From positions 1,178,001 to 1,242,000 of the forward strand of contig JASFAU010000006.1 of the NCBI GenBank assembly GCA_039704465.1: a stretch of 64,000 nucleotides of DNA, given 5' to 3'. The stretch is from Plasmodiophora brassicae. Taxonomy: Eukaryota > Endomyxa > Phytomyxea > Plasmodiophorida > Plasmodiophoridae. The first letter of the stretch is position 1; every line of letters begins with the position of its first letter. Both the position numbers and the translations under genes were made by a program. Below are positions 54,924-64,000 of the stretch, piece by piece. The notes beneath the pieces are model-generated. The model was not told the DNA's origin, searched no databases, and saw only the letters and a program-made list of their open reading frames with translations.

Positions 54924-57900
54924 ATGACGGACGTCGGTAGCAAACGAGATCGTCGCAGCGACCTGGGGCGAGATAACGATATGTCCTCCAACTCTGGCAC
55001 TGTCCCTGACCCTATTGACTACGTTGATGCTGAAGAAGGTCAACCTGGTGCTGCCCGTGTCGACCTGGAGTCTATCGCAACGTTAACGAGACCGAAGAAG
55101 CGCCAGGCGAACCCGTCGACATGGGTTCGAAACCAGAGACGTCGGAAAGCGTTCCCTGAGTGTGAGGACTGTCCGGAATAAACCGAGAACCCCGCGACGG
55201 ACTTCGCCAGTCCGTCAAAGCGTTCGTTGCATCAGCTTGCCTGATCGTGACATTTTGACGGACTACCTATCCCACCACCCTCCTGTCGATCCCGCCTCGG
55301 CATCTCCTGCAGAACGTCAAGGCCTCGGTGGTACCTGGTCGAAGTCCCAGAGTACGTGTCCCGCCGTGCTGTATGCCTCTCAGGCCACCGGTGTTCCCCT
55401 GACCGCTTGCTGTCTCTTCCCGTCCGTCCGTGCCGATCTCGCCTCGGCATCTCCCGCAGAACGTCAAGGCCTCGGTCGTACCTGGTCCAAGTCCCAGAGT
55501 GCGTGTCCCGCCGTGCTGTATGCCTCTCAGGCCACCGGTGTTCCCCTGACCGCTTGCTGTCTCTTCCCGCCCGTCCGTCCGTCCGTGCCGATCTCGCCTC
55601 GGCATCCCCGCAGAACGTCAAGCAAGGCCTCGGTCGTACCTGGTCCAAGTCCCAGAGTACGTGTCCCGCCGTGCTGTATGCCTCTCAGGCCACCGGTGTT
55701 CCCCTGACCGCTTGCTGTCTCTTCCCGTCCGTCCGTGCCGATCTCGCCTCGGCATCCCCCGCAGAACGTCAAGGCCTCGGTCGTACCTGGTCCAAGTCCC
55801 AGAGTGCGTGTCCCGCCGTGCTGTATGCCTCTCAGGCCACCGGTGTTCCCCTGACCGCTTGCTGTCTCTTCCCGCCCGTCCGTCCGTCCGTGCCGATCTC
55901 GCCTCGGCATCCCCCGCAGAACGTCAAGGCCTCGGTCGTACCTGGTCCAAGTCCCAGAGTGCGTGTCCCGCCGTGCTGTATGCCTCTCAGGCCACCGGTG
56001 TTCCCCTGACCGCTTGCTGTCTCTTCCCGCCCGTCCGTCCGTCCGTACCGATCTCGCCTCGGCATCCCCCGCAGAACGTCAAGGCCTCGGTCGTACCTGG
56101 TCCAAGTCCCAGAGTGCGTGTCCCGCCGTGCTGTATGCCTCTCAGGCCACCGGTGTTCCCCTGACCGCTTGCTGTCTCTTCCCGCCCGTCCGTCCGTCCG
56201 TGCCGATCTCGCCTCGGCATCCCCCGCAGAACGTCAAGGCCTCGGTCGTACCTGGTCCAAGTCCCAGAGTGCGTGTCCCGCCGTGCTGTATGCCTCTCAG
56301 GCCACCGGTGTTCCCCTGACCGCTTGCTGTCTCTTCCCGCCCGTCCGTCCGTCCGTGCCGATCTCGCCTCGGCATCCCCCGCAGAACGTCAAGGCCTCGG
56401 TCGTACCTGGTCCAAGTCCCAGAGTACGTGTCCCGCCGTGCTGTATGCCTCTCAGGCCACCGGTGTTCCCCTGACCGCTTGCTGTCTCTTCCCGTCCGTC
56501 CGTGCCGATCTCGCCTCGGCATCCCCCGCAGAACGTCAAGGCCTCGGTCGTACCTGGTCCAAGTCCCAGAGTGCGTGTCCCGCCGTGCTGTATGCCTCTC
56601 AGGCCACCGGTGTTCCCCTGACCGCTTGCTGTCTCTTCCTTCCCGCCCGTCCGTCCGTCCGTGCCGATCTCGCCTCGGCATCCCCCGCAGAACGTCAAGG
56701 CCTCGGTCGTACCTGGTCCAAGTCCCAGAGTGCGTGTCCCGCCGTGCTGTATGCCTCTCAGGCCACCGGTGTTCCCCTGACCGCTTGCTGTCTCTTCCGC
56801 CCGTCCGTCCGTCCGTGCCGATCTCGCCTCGGCATCCCCCGCAGAACGTCAAGGCCTTGGTCGTACCTGGTCCAAGTCCCAGAGTACGTGTCCCGCCGTG
56901 CTGTATGCCTCTCAGGCCACCGGTGTTCCCCTGACCACTTGCTGTCTCTTCCCGTCCGTCCGTGCCGATCCCGCCTCGGCATCTCCTGCACAACGTAAAG
57001 GCCTCGGTCGCAGCTGGTCCAAGTTCCAGAGTGCGCGTGTCCCGCCGTGCTGTTTGCCTCCCAGGCCGCCGGTGTTTCCCTGACCGCTTGCTGTCTCTAC
57101 CCGTCCGTCCGTCCGCCAGTGTCGATCCCGCCTCGGCATCCCCCGCAGAACGTCAAGGCCTCGGTTGCGACGTGCTGTCACTAACCAAACCTGTTCGTCC
57201 GTCTGCCCGCCCGCCCGTCTCTCCGTCCGTCTGCTAATCCGTCCGTCTGCCCGTTCGTCCGTCTGTCCGTCCGTCTGCCCGTTCGTCCGTCTGTCCGTCC
57301 GTCTGCCCGCCCGTCTGCCTGCTCATCCGCCTGTCCGTTCGTCTGTCCGTCCGTCTGCCCGCCCGTCTGCCTGCTCATCCGCCTGTCCGTTCGTCTGCGA
57401 CCCATCAGAGGCCATCCGTCTGCCCTTCTATCCCGGACCCGTCAGATCGCTAGAAGGGGACTATTATGTGAGGACTGTCCGGAATAAACCGAGAACCCCG
57501 CGACGGACTTCGCCAGTCCGTCAAAGCGTTCGTTGCATCAGCTTGCCTGATCGTGACACTGAGGTGACGTCTTGTGGATGCTCCCGAAAGTGTAGCGAGA
57601 GAATCGAACCTGGTCAGATTCAGTCGATGAGAGCAGCGTTCGGGTCGATGAATTGGCAGCAACAGCAGGAGTATCTCTGCGGACACATGACAAGGACCAG
57701 ATCCTCCAAGGGCAAGCTACGTGTTCTGTACAACGTCGAACACACGATCGGCACAATCAACGTCTGTCGCAAAATGTTCATGATTGTGTTCAACATCTTC
57801 GATAAGCGGCTCGTATCGATACGTAAGCGCTTCACCGACCCCAACTTCTCCGGACAAATGAAACCCAGTACACGTGGCATGCATGGGAAGCAAAGGAAAG

Positions 57901-59405
57901 TCGACCCAATCGTTTTGGGAAAGATGCAAGCATTCATCGAAGGTGTTGTCCATTCAGAGTAATACCGTATTATTACATCTCAGTGCTTCGTGTGACACTG
58001 TTTCGTTAGAGGAACGCCAAGCCATTATTGCCGTGCCCATTGCAGTTCACCGGTCATTTACCTCCCATCTTCCGGCAGCGAGAGAGCGTTATATGATCGG
58101 TTTCTTCGACATGAATTCCCTGAGTGGTGGGCATATCAGTCCGCTCAGCAATCTGGATCTCCAAGCGATCAACCGGTCGTGCAGCTTCCCATTAAGCAGA
58201 AAACGTTCTTCGCACATTTCGCGAAACAGTTCGGCTACATTCGTTTCAGGAGGGCTAAGACGGACCAGTGTGAGACATGCGCTGTATTGGAAGAAGACCT
58301 GAACGATGCGAAAGCCAGGAATGACTTGGAGAACGTCGTTAAGCTGCAGAACACGTTGGAGAGCCATCGAGCTATCGCCGCGTTTGGTTATACTATGATG
58401 CGCCACGACCAGGAGATTTCCATGGAGCCGAATCCCGATTCCATGCAAACATGGACCACCATGACCTACGACTTCGAGCGGACGCTCTACGTGCCGAACC
58501 TGCCACTGAAGAAAGCCCGATTCGTTGATCAACTGGGAGTGTTCATTTTCGATATCCACTGCCCTTGGTGCCCAACTTGCGATCATCATTGTTATGTGTG
58601 GAACGAGTGTGAAGGTTTGAGAGGACCTGATGAAGTGATCTCTACCCTCGAGAATGAGTTGTCTGCGGCGTTGCCTCCCAGTCGACGCGGCGGTGGCCTC
58701 ATCCTGATCTCTGACAATTGCCGTGGACAGAATAAGAACCAATATGTAATGATGTGGGCTCACGAGCATACGTTAAGAGGCGGTCGCCACTACACTCATC
58801 GCCGAGTTGACCTCAAATTTCCAGTCGTTGGGCATACGTTCTTATCTTGTGACCGATTCTTCTCAAAAGTCGACGTGCAGTTCCGTAAACGCAAGGTGTA
58901 TGTCCCAGAAGAAGTAGCAGAAGTCATTTCGGACGCCTTCACTGTGGGCCACAAGCCACGAGTCAGTAATGTTTCCTACCCGAACTTCTATACCTGGAAG
59001 GAGTACCTTGGACGGAAGTACACTGTCCTCAATCGCAAAGACATTGGAGCTTACCGTGGACAGCCGATCAAATTCGAGAAAGTTCGATGGTTCAGCTTCG
59101 GGGAAACCGATGGAGTATATCATCCGGAACTGTGGTACCGGTATTCCTTCAGCAAGAACGAGCCATGGGGAAAGATACGGATAGACAAAGGGGAGGGTGA
59201 GTTGGGCATCCTGAAACGGAAATATGAAGGGCCCGTCATGCTTAATGCGATCAAAATGCAGTCCCTACATGACTTGGCACGAGCGATTCCCTCGAAATAT
59301 CGCCACAGGTTCCCCGCACCAGACACTGTGCTACTCCATGGCGCCAGAGCAGCAGTTGCCAGAAAGACCCAGGCGCGAAAGAACTTGCCAGCCTTGGCAA
59401 CCTGA
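54924..59405 (+). CDS. DUF7869-type transposon protein (3 exons, giant first intron)
   Basis: Exons 54924-55159, 57542-57958 and 58010-59405 give about 682 residues in phase. The N-terminal exon ends with KRQANPSTWVRNQRRRKA, typical for this family. Exon 2 has the Cys motif TSCGCSRKCSERI and LCGHMTRTRS. Exon 3 has SHYCRAHCSSPVIYLPSSG, KTDQCETCAVLEEDL, then LILISDNCRGQNKNQYVMMW, the DUF7869 signature with its Asp, and GHTFLSCDRFFSKV. The family is known from many animal and protist genomes as uncharacterised repeated proteins and is probably a transposase. The first intron of about 2.4 kb contains the minisatellite; the second is 51 bp. An alternative first acceptor in the first 92-bp repeat would give a frameshift. 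Confidence 0.75.
55290..57178. repeat. Minisatellite, ~155-bp unit, about 12 copies
   Basis: The unit contains GCCTCGGCATC, CAGAACGTCAAGGCCTCGGT, CCCAGAGTGCGTGTCCCGCC and GGCCACCGGTGTTCCCCTGA. GTGTTCCCCTGACC recurs near 55391, 55541, 55698, 55849, 56000, 56155, 56310, 56466, 56610, 56770 and 56925, with a last, diverged copy near 57070. Length varies through the number of CGTC units at the junction. All six frames are open for long stretches, which is only a by-product. Confidence 0.95.
57188..57405. repeat. Short tandem repeat (CGTCCGTCTGCC type)
   Basis: About 220 bp of CGTCCGTC, CTGCCCGC and TTCGTCCG units following the minisatellite, probably a degenerate extension of the same slippage-prone sequence. 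Confidence 0.85.
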
Positions 59406-59932
59406 GTAAAAACACACCTTGTAGTCAGCTATATCGACTGAAACTGACGGCAACCATCACTGCATATGAGGACTACCACACCGATACGATGTTGACCACG
59501 AAGGCGCCGAGATGGAAAGGCGCCTGCCCAGCGATGACGGTGATGAGCATAGAGCAGCAGCATCGCCGATGTTCGCGATGAGAGAGTTGCCACAAGGAAC
59601 GAGAACCTCGGGTCACACTGAATATCGCCTTTGCGTACGAAAGATCCTCACATCTTCGCTCGGTAACAGTTCCATACCAGTCAGCTAAGGACGACGACAA
59701 TCAGATTCCGCGATGGCCGAGCCCCGGGCAACCTTTGAACGCGATTTTCTCAAAATCGCCGTGGCGACGAAACCTTTCCTTTTTGCACCGACAGGCAGAT
59801 TTGCATCACTCGGAAGAAACACTTGGATCACTCGGAAGAAAGTTTTGCATCAACAGGAAGAAATAAGTGGATCAATCGGAAAAAATGTTTGCATCATCCG
59901 GAAGAAATCTGTGGATCAACCGTAAAAAATTA

Positions 59933-61782
59933 ATGGATCACCGGGAGCCGACGTTAGCTGGCGACGACGAGGCGGCCACCTCAGCATCGAACGCTGCAGC
60001 GCAGCAAGGTAGCTCGAGAGGTACACCTACTTGTCAGTGCCAACATTTGGAGGATAGCTTACAGGATCCATCGTCTGCAGCTCGGCGCGGCCGTCCGGCG
60101 AAGAACCCAGAAAGCATCCCGCGGCTGGATCCGACCATCGCGTGTGATCCACGAGTCGCAGACATCCGGTTCACCCCAGCGGTTTCCGGTACCCTGCACG
60201 CTGCCAATCAGCGACGACTTGATGAACAACGACGAGTTGCTCTAGAGAAAAGCCGTCAGCGTGCATTGCAACAACTACAGCAGCTCCAGTGTGCAGTTGA
60301 TCATGTTCGCGAGGTCGCGAACAGGAAAATCGAACGTTACAGGTCGATATCGGATCGCGAACGAGCGTTCGCTCAAGAGTTGTCCCAGTGGCAAGTCAAG
60401 ATGCTAGCGGGTGAAGTCGACATCGACTCTGTTCCGGTTCATTTCCGAAAGGCGCTTGTCCCCAAGAAACCGCACATCTCTTTGGAAAGCGAGGAGATGA
60501 TCAACGCTCTTGATGGGTCCAAGTCTCAGCGCGACATTGCTGCTGAAGTTGGGTGTTCGCAATCGACTGTGTCTCGCCATGTCAATGGGGTTTCGAAGGC
60601 TGAATCGGGGAAACGAAGAGGCCGCCCGGACAAACTTTCCGATGAGATGATCAATGGGGCTGCCAGATTCATGTTCCTCTGCATCGGGGCGACAATTGCC
60701 GTCGCTGCTAAGTTCTTGAAAGTGGCTTTCAACGTCCGCGTCACCTCTCGAACCCTCAGCAAGCATCTTCGTGATCGAGCCGGCTTCCGTCTAGGGGACT
60801 TCAAATCCTTCAACGTCAAACGTAACGCCATTGAGACCATTGAGATGCGCTTCCAGTACGTTTCGCGTTTGGAGTCGGACGAGTACCGTCGAATATTTGG
60901 GCCGAATCCACTCTACGATGCGGTTTACTTCGATGAGATGCCTCTGACACTCGTGTCAAACCGGAAAGTCTGGTCAGTTCGAGGCTGGGTCCCGTCTCTC
61001 TCTGAGGAGCCTGTTATGTCCGGCAAGCACGTATCACTACTGCTAGCGTTGTCGCCGGCCCTTGGTCTCATCTGGTACGAAACAATTGACACAACAGTTG
61101 ACGGCGACGTGTTTCTGGAGTTTTGCAAGAGCATGGTCCAGCACTACGTGCAGACGACATGTGACAATTCACGCCCGCGCCTCTTCATTCTCGATAATGC
61201 CCGCATTCATCATGTCCAGCGCGTCGAGACGTTTTTCAAGGGGGACAGTGTCTCGAAGCACTTCAAGATGCAGTTCTTGCCTGAGTATTATTCGCCATTC
61301 CTGAACCCTTGCGAGGAGATCTTCGGGCTGCTCAAGATACGCATTTGGGTCAGTTCTGCGACAGAGTCCTCGGTTCACATAGGGAAGGCGACTATGAAGC
61401 GATGCTTACTGGATGAGGTGAATCGTATATCAGTTGACGATATCCGGCGAACGTACGACCATATGAGGGAGTTCCTCGCGTACTGTAAGGATCGACGACC
61501 CGTCTTCACGCAGAAGCTCTACGAGTCGGCGCATCACGGAGATGAAGCGCGCACGTGCCCAGCCCTCCCATCGACGTCGAGGATCTGCTGAATAGTTACT
61601 TGCCGCAGTTCTATGACGAGTTTACTCCAGATGGCTGTCAGCATTTGCGCGATGTGTTCGGTTGCTCGCGCTTGACGAAGGAATTTATCGAGAAGTTCTG
61701 CGACGGTCACGTTCATGCAACGCAATTAGAAGGTGCTGCTCCCGAAGGCGTTCCGAATGATCCACGGATCACCATTCACTGA
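59933..61782 (+). pseudogene. Mariner/IS630-like transposase, copy 2, one frameshift
   Basis: Almost identical to the transposase at 27239. Differences include a 3-bp deletion (one Val fewer) near 60818, one extra Tyr codon near 61289 next to the catalytic Glu, and a single-base deletion near 61570 that stops the frame at 61591. After the deletion the original frame continues 61555-61782 and ends PEGVPNDPRITIH. The catalytic DDE residues are all present upstream of the break. Confidence 0.92.
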
Positions 61783-61952
61783 AAGCCCACGTTATTCCCA
61801 TGATCAGTCATGACGGAAATAATACATGGATCATGATCCACATGTTTTTTCCGCTTGATCCACTTATTTCTTCCTGTTGATGCAAAAATTTCTTCCGAGT
61901 GATCCAAGTGTTTCTTCCGAGTGATGCAAATATTTGTTTCCACCGTAAGTAC

Positions 61953-62161
61953 AATAAACGTCCACGGCGCGGACCGACCTCAGTCGGTCAATCCGTGTGG
62001 TTGACTCATCGTGTTCGGTCGTCACATTTTGACCGACTAACCTTCTGTCGTCGTCTTGTCTCGACTCGTATCGTATTGTGCCGTATCGTATCGTATTGTG
62101 CCGTATCGCATCGTGCCGTACCGTTTCTATCGTTGGTATTGTATTGCATTCATGGCAGGAG
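61953..62161 (+). repeat. LTR-like leader of a retroelement
   Basis: Starts AATAAACGTCCACGGC like the palindromic block at 52932, continues with GTCGGTCAATCCGTG and then a run of ATCGTATTGTGCCGT units, ending at the gag ATG at 62162. Divergence from 52932 is considerable. Confidence 0.65.
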
Positions 62162-63124
62162 GCGATGGGTCGATTCCGTCATTGGCGGACGACGTCCCAT
62201 CGTCCGCGAATCCGGATGTTGCGGGTGCGTCGGATTTTGCTATCGGTTCCCGGTCGCAGCTGCACTTCGCGCGGGGTGTTCTGCCACTGGCGAATCATCT
62301 CCCTGCACGACCGCTCACCCCGCCTTCGCTCAATAGTAATTATTAAGTACCGCTGCCGATTGGCCCGACGAGTCTCTGTCCTCTTCGGACCGTCACTCCC
62401 CGCCTGCCTTATCGTCCCTACACGTTTCTGCCGCCTCGACTCTCTGCAGGACCCCGGCGGCGCGCCTCGGCATGACCCTGTCTCCTCGACGTCGCAGCAT
62501 ATTGGCGCTTCGTCCGTTGGGGCTCGGGTGCCGGCGCCACGGGTGTCTCCGGGGCCACCCTTAACGTCTATTGTTGTCCAGTCACAAGACATTCCGCGTT
62601 TTTCGGGAAGCGATGGTCTGTCGACGACGCGTTGGTTGACCGCGTTCTATCGGATCACCCAGGCGTCGTTAACGTCTACAAGTCCTCTATCCGGCGATGT
62701 GCAATGTGTCATAACGACAGCCTTGCAAGGTCAGGCCCTTGAGACTTACCTCGACTTGCCTGCGGACGCGTCTATGGCGGACGTAGCGTCCGTCCTGCTT
62801 CATGACTTCCCGGGCCCTTCGTTCAAGCAGGTTGAAGCGAAGTTTGACAACCTGAAGCAGACTGCAGGTGTCGCCCACCACGCACTGGCATTCCAACGCT
62901 TGTACAAGGACCTTCAACGACTTGACCCGTTGTACAGACTCAATCCGGCCCGCTTGGCGGAAAAGTCCCGCCTCTCGTTGAACCCTGTGCTCTCCGAAGC
63001 GCTGTTCTTCTACAACTTCAGAGACTACGACAAAATTCTCGAGATGGCGGCTCATCTTGAGTCGAAATACCCAATCGCCGCCATCAACGCTGGCGGTGAT
63101 GCAAGGGCACAACCCCTGTGTTAG
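62162..63124 (+). pseudogene. Retroelement gag, frameshifted
   Basis: Starts MAGGDGSIPSLADDVPSS at 62162. That frame stops at 62346 and the protein continues in another frame with SQDIPRFSGSDGLSTTRWL, ITTALQGQALETYLDLPAD, FKQVEAKFDNLKQTAGVAHH and LNPARLAEKSRLSL, to a stop at 63124. It is a capsid-type gag, same family as 53590-54539. It ends before a zinc knuckle, where a 22-bp repeat (63120-63141) marks a rearrangement. Confidence 0.85.
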
Positions 63125-63869
63125 GCACAACACGATGTTGGGGCTAACAGGACATTTGCCGACTGACGTCGGCCACCGTCACGGACATTTATTTGGTCTG
63201 GCAGCGGCGCCCAATTACGACGCCGCTTGCCAACAGCTATAAACGGATGCCAGTCCTGACAGAATAATCCCCTTCTACACTCGCCTTGCGAACGAATGAA
63301 CGCGTTAAGCGGCAACCGCACTGCTTAATCAACACCGACGACGTGACCCTTGACATGGCTTCCGACACGATCTCGATAACACGACAATACACGATACAAT
63401 ACACAATAACACGAGAGGTGAGGAAGAGACAGGACGCGGGTAATGGTCGACACGACGCGGATCAGTGGGCGGTTGTGTAGCTCGAGCGCCGTGAAGAAGA
63501 CTGGGCTTGGGAAGAGGGAACAGGGCCCTGAACAGCTGATACGTTGACGAAAGGAAGGCACGACATTGTGGCAATCCGAGCACCGGACTAGGGCAGGCCA
63601 TGAACAGCAGCATCTCCATGATTTCACAACCGAAGGTTTCGACGAACACGATACGACATACACGATAACCAATAACACGAGCACGGCGAAGAATCTGGCG
63701 TGAGGTTTGAACACGATGCGAACTTGGTCAGCCGGAGTGGCGGGGACGAGACGGCGTCGGCCTGGGGGAGGAGCAGCACTTGGTGCGGACGATGGGGGAC
63801 GAGGCGGCGCGACGCGTGGCGGTGCAACCGGGTTGGCGTAAGTCGGCTAATATGTTAGGCACAACACGA
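63125..63869. other. Rearranged retroelement DNA, no intact gene
   Basis: Flanked by direct repeats TTAGGCACAACACGATGTTG (63121 and 63855). 63355-63415 holds ACACGATA/ACAATACAC-type microsatellite similar in style to the LTR-like leader. Frames on both strands have no domain. Confidence 0.5.
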
Positions 63870-64000
63870 TGTTGGAAGCGTTCACTAAGTGGCGGCAGTT
63901 CCTCGACTCAGATCAGCACCAAACGGTCGTGCATAGCGACCATCGTAACCTCGTCCACTTCATGTCTACCCACAAGTTAAACAGACGTCAGGTTCGCTGG
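63870..64000 (+). pseudogene. Retroelement pol fragment (RNase H part), runs off the window
   Basis: The frame reads LEAFTKWRQFLDSDQHQTVV, then HSDHRNLVHFMSTHKLNRRQ and VRW, the typical segment at the end of Ty3/gypsy RNase H (TDHKNL, then RRQxRW). Reverse transcriptase, which should precede it, is missing, so this is a deleted pol joined directly behind a gag of presumably the same element. Confidence 0.8.

Larger units (their letters stand above)
55161..57558. repeat. 92-bp direct repeats bracketing the minisatellite
   Basis: 55161-55252 and 57467-57558 are identical by eye (TGTGAGGACTGTCCGGAATA to GATCGTGACA). They contain the 5' splice-site side, the body and the 3' splice acceptor of a normal-sized intron of about 77 bp. 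Everything between the two copies is the minisatellite and short CGTCCGTC repeats. Confidence 0.93.
54639..59798 (+). mobile_element. 5.2-kb DNA element with DUF7869-type protein, inserted in a mariner repeat
   Basis: Terminal inverted repeats of about 33 bp: CTGCCCGTCGGTGCAAAAAG at 54639 and the complement of CTGCCTGTCGGTGCAAAAAG ending at 59798. The host bases ATTT are duplicated at both junctions (54635-54638 and 59799-59802). It carries one spliced gene (54924-59405) and a large minisatellite inside its first intron. I do not recognise the superfamily from the termini. Confidence 0.88.
54617..61949 (+). mobile_element. Mariner/IS630-like DNA transposon, copy 2, interrupted
   Basis: Left terminal repeat CTTACGGTGGAAACAAATAT at 54617, right end at 61949, flanked by TA (54615-54616 and 61950-61951). 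After 22 bases the left repeat is split by the DUF7869-type element and resumes at 59799 with ATTTGCATCACTCGG. Removing the guest gives about 2.17 kb, the same as copy 1. Confidence 0.92.

Noticed and set aside
55356..56998. Long frames with repeated SRRAVCLSGHRCSPD-type peptides on both strands
   Set aside because: Translation of the 155-bp minisatellite; all frames are open and the region behaves as intron of the transposon gene.
55290..57178. CRISPR array
   Set aside because: Units are about 155 bp directly adjacent with no unique spacers, and the genome is eukaryotic.

Overview
The window is nuclear DNA of a GC-rich eukaryote, most likely a unicellular protist. Many reading frames become complete proteins only after removing short GT-AG introns (about 50-170 bp, often with GTACG- or GTAAG-type donors), and the phases agree across splice junctions (SRP54, ARL13-like GTPase, ASNSD1, glycosyltransferase, CARMIL-like and acyltransferase genes). 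The gene set (signal recognition particle, Mediator, rRNA processing, an ARL13-type ciliary GTPase, a DYW-type PPR protein) is eukaryotic. The ARL13-type gene suggests a ciliated lineage, and DYW PPR proteins outside plants are known from scattered protists. I cannot name the organism.

Layout. About 1-23.7 kb and 35.6-48.8 kb are compact host DNA on both strands. The first block holds a CAP-domain secreted protein, a possible beta-propeller, a Skp1-like/ankyrin protein, a three-exon hypothetical gene ending in a foldback element, a basic small protein, a PPR protein divergent from ASNSD1, a large zinc finger/pseudokinase/HECT ligase, a hypothetical three-exon gene, an ARL13-like GTPase, a MYCBP2-type RING/tandem-cysteine E3 ligase, a family-4-like glycosyltransferase, SRP54 and a TPR protein. 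The second block holds a CGR1/CCDC86-like nucleolar protein, a coiled-coil protein, a MED14-like subunit, a CARMIL-like PH-LRR protein, a DYW PPR protein, weak small genes and a PlsC-type acyltransferase.

About 24.3-35.5 kb and 48.9-64.0 kb are accessory DNA. A mariner/IS630-like transposon (27087-34598) has a Ty3/gypsy retrotransposon (29042-34378, identical LTRs, 5-bp target duplication) inserted in its transposase gene. A second, nearly identical mariner copy (54617-61949) has a 5.2-kb DUF7869-type element inserted in its left terminal repeat. That guest gene has an intron swollen by a 155-bp minisatellite flanked by 92-bp direct repeats. Around these lie a Crypton-like tyrosine recombinase remnant, three gag/pol remnants, a head-to-head retroelement fragment, an array of short hairpins, and several large inverted duplications.

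Functionally the host genes do not form one pathway; they are housekeeping, ubiquitin-ligase, trafficking and organelle-RNA genes typical of a gene-dense protist chromosome. Coordinates given for spliced genes are outer limits, with exons in the evidence text. Splice sites were chosen by eye from phase and homology and need transcript support. No tRNA, rRNA or CRISPR array was seen.
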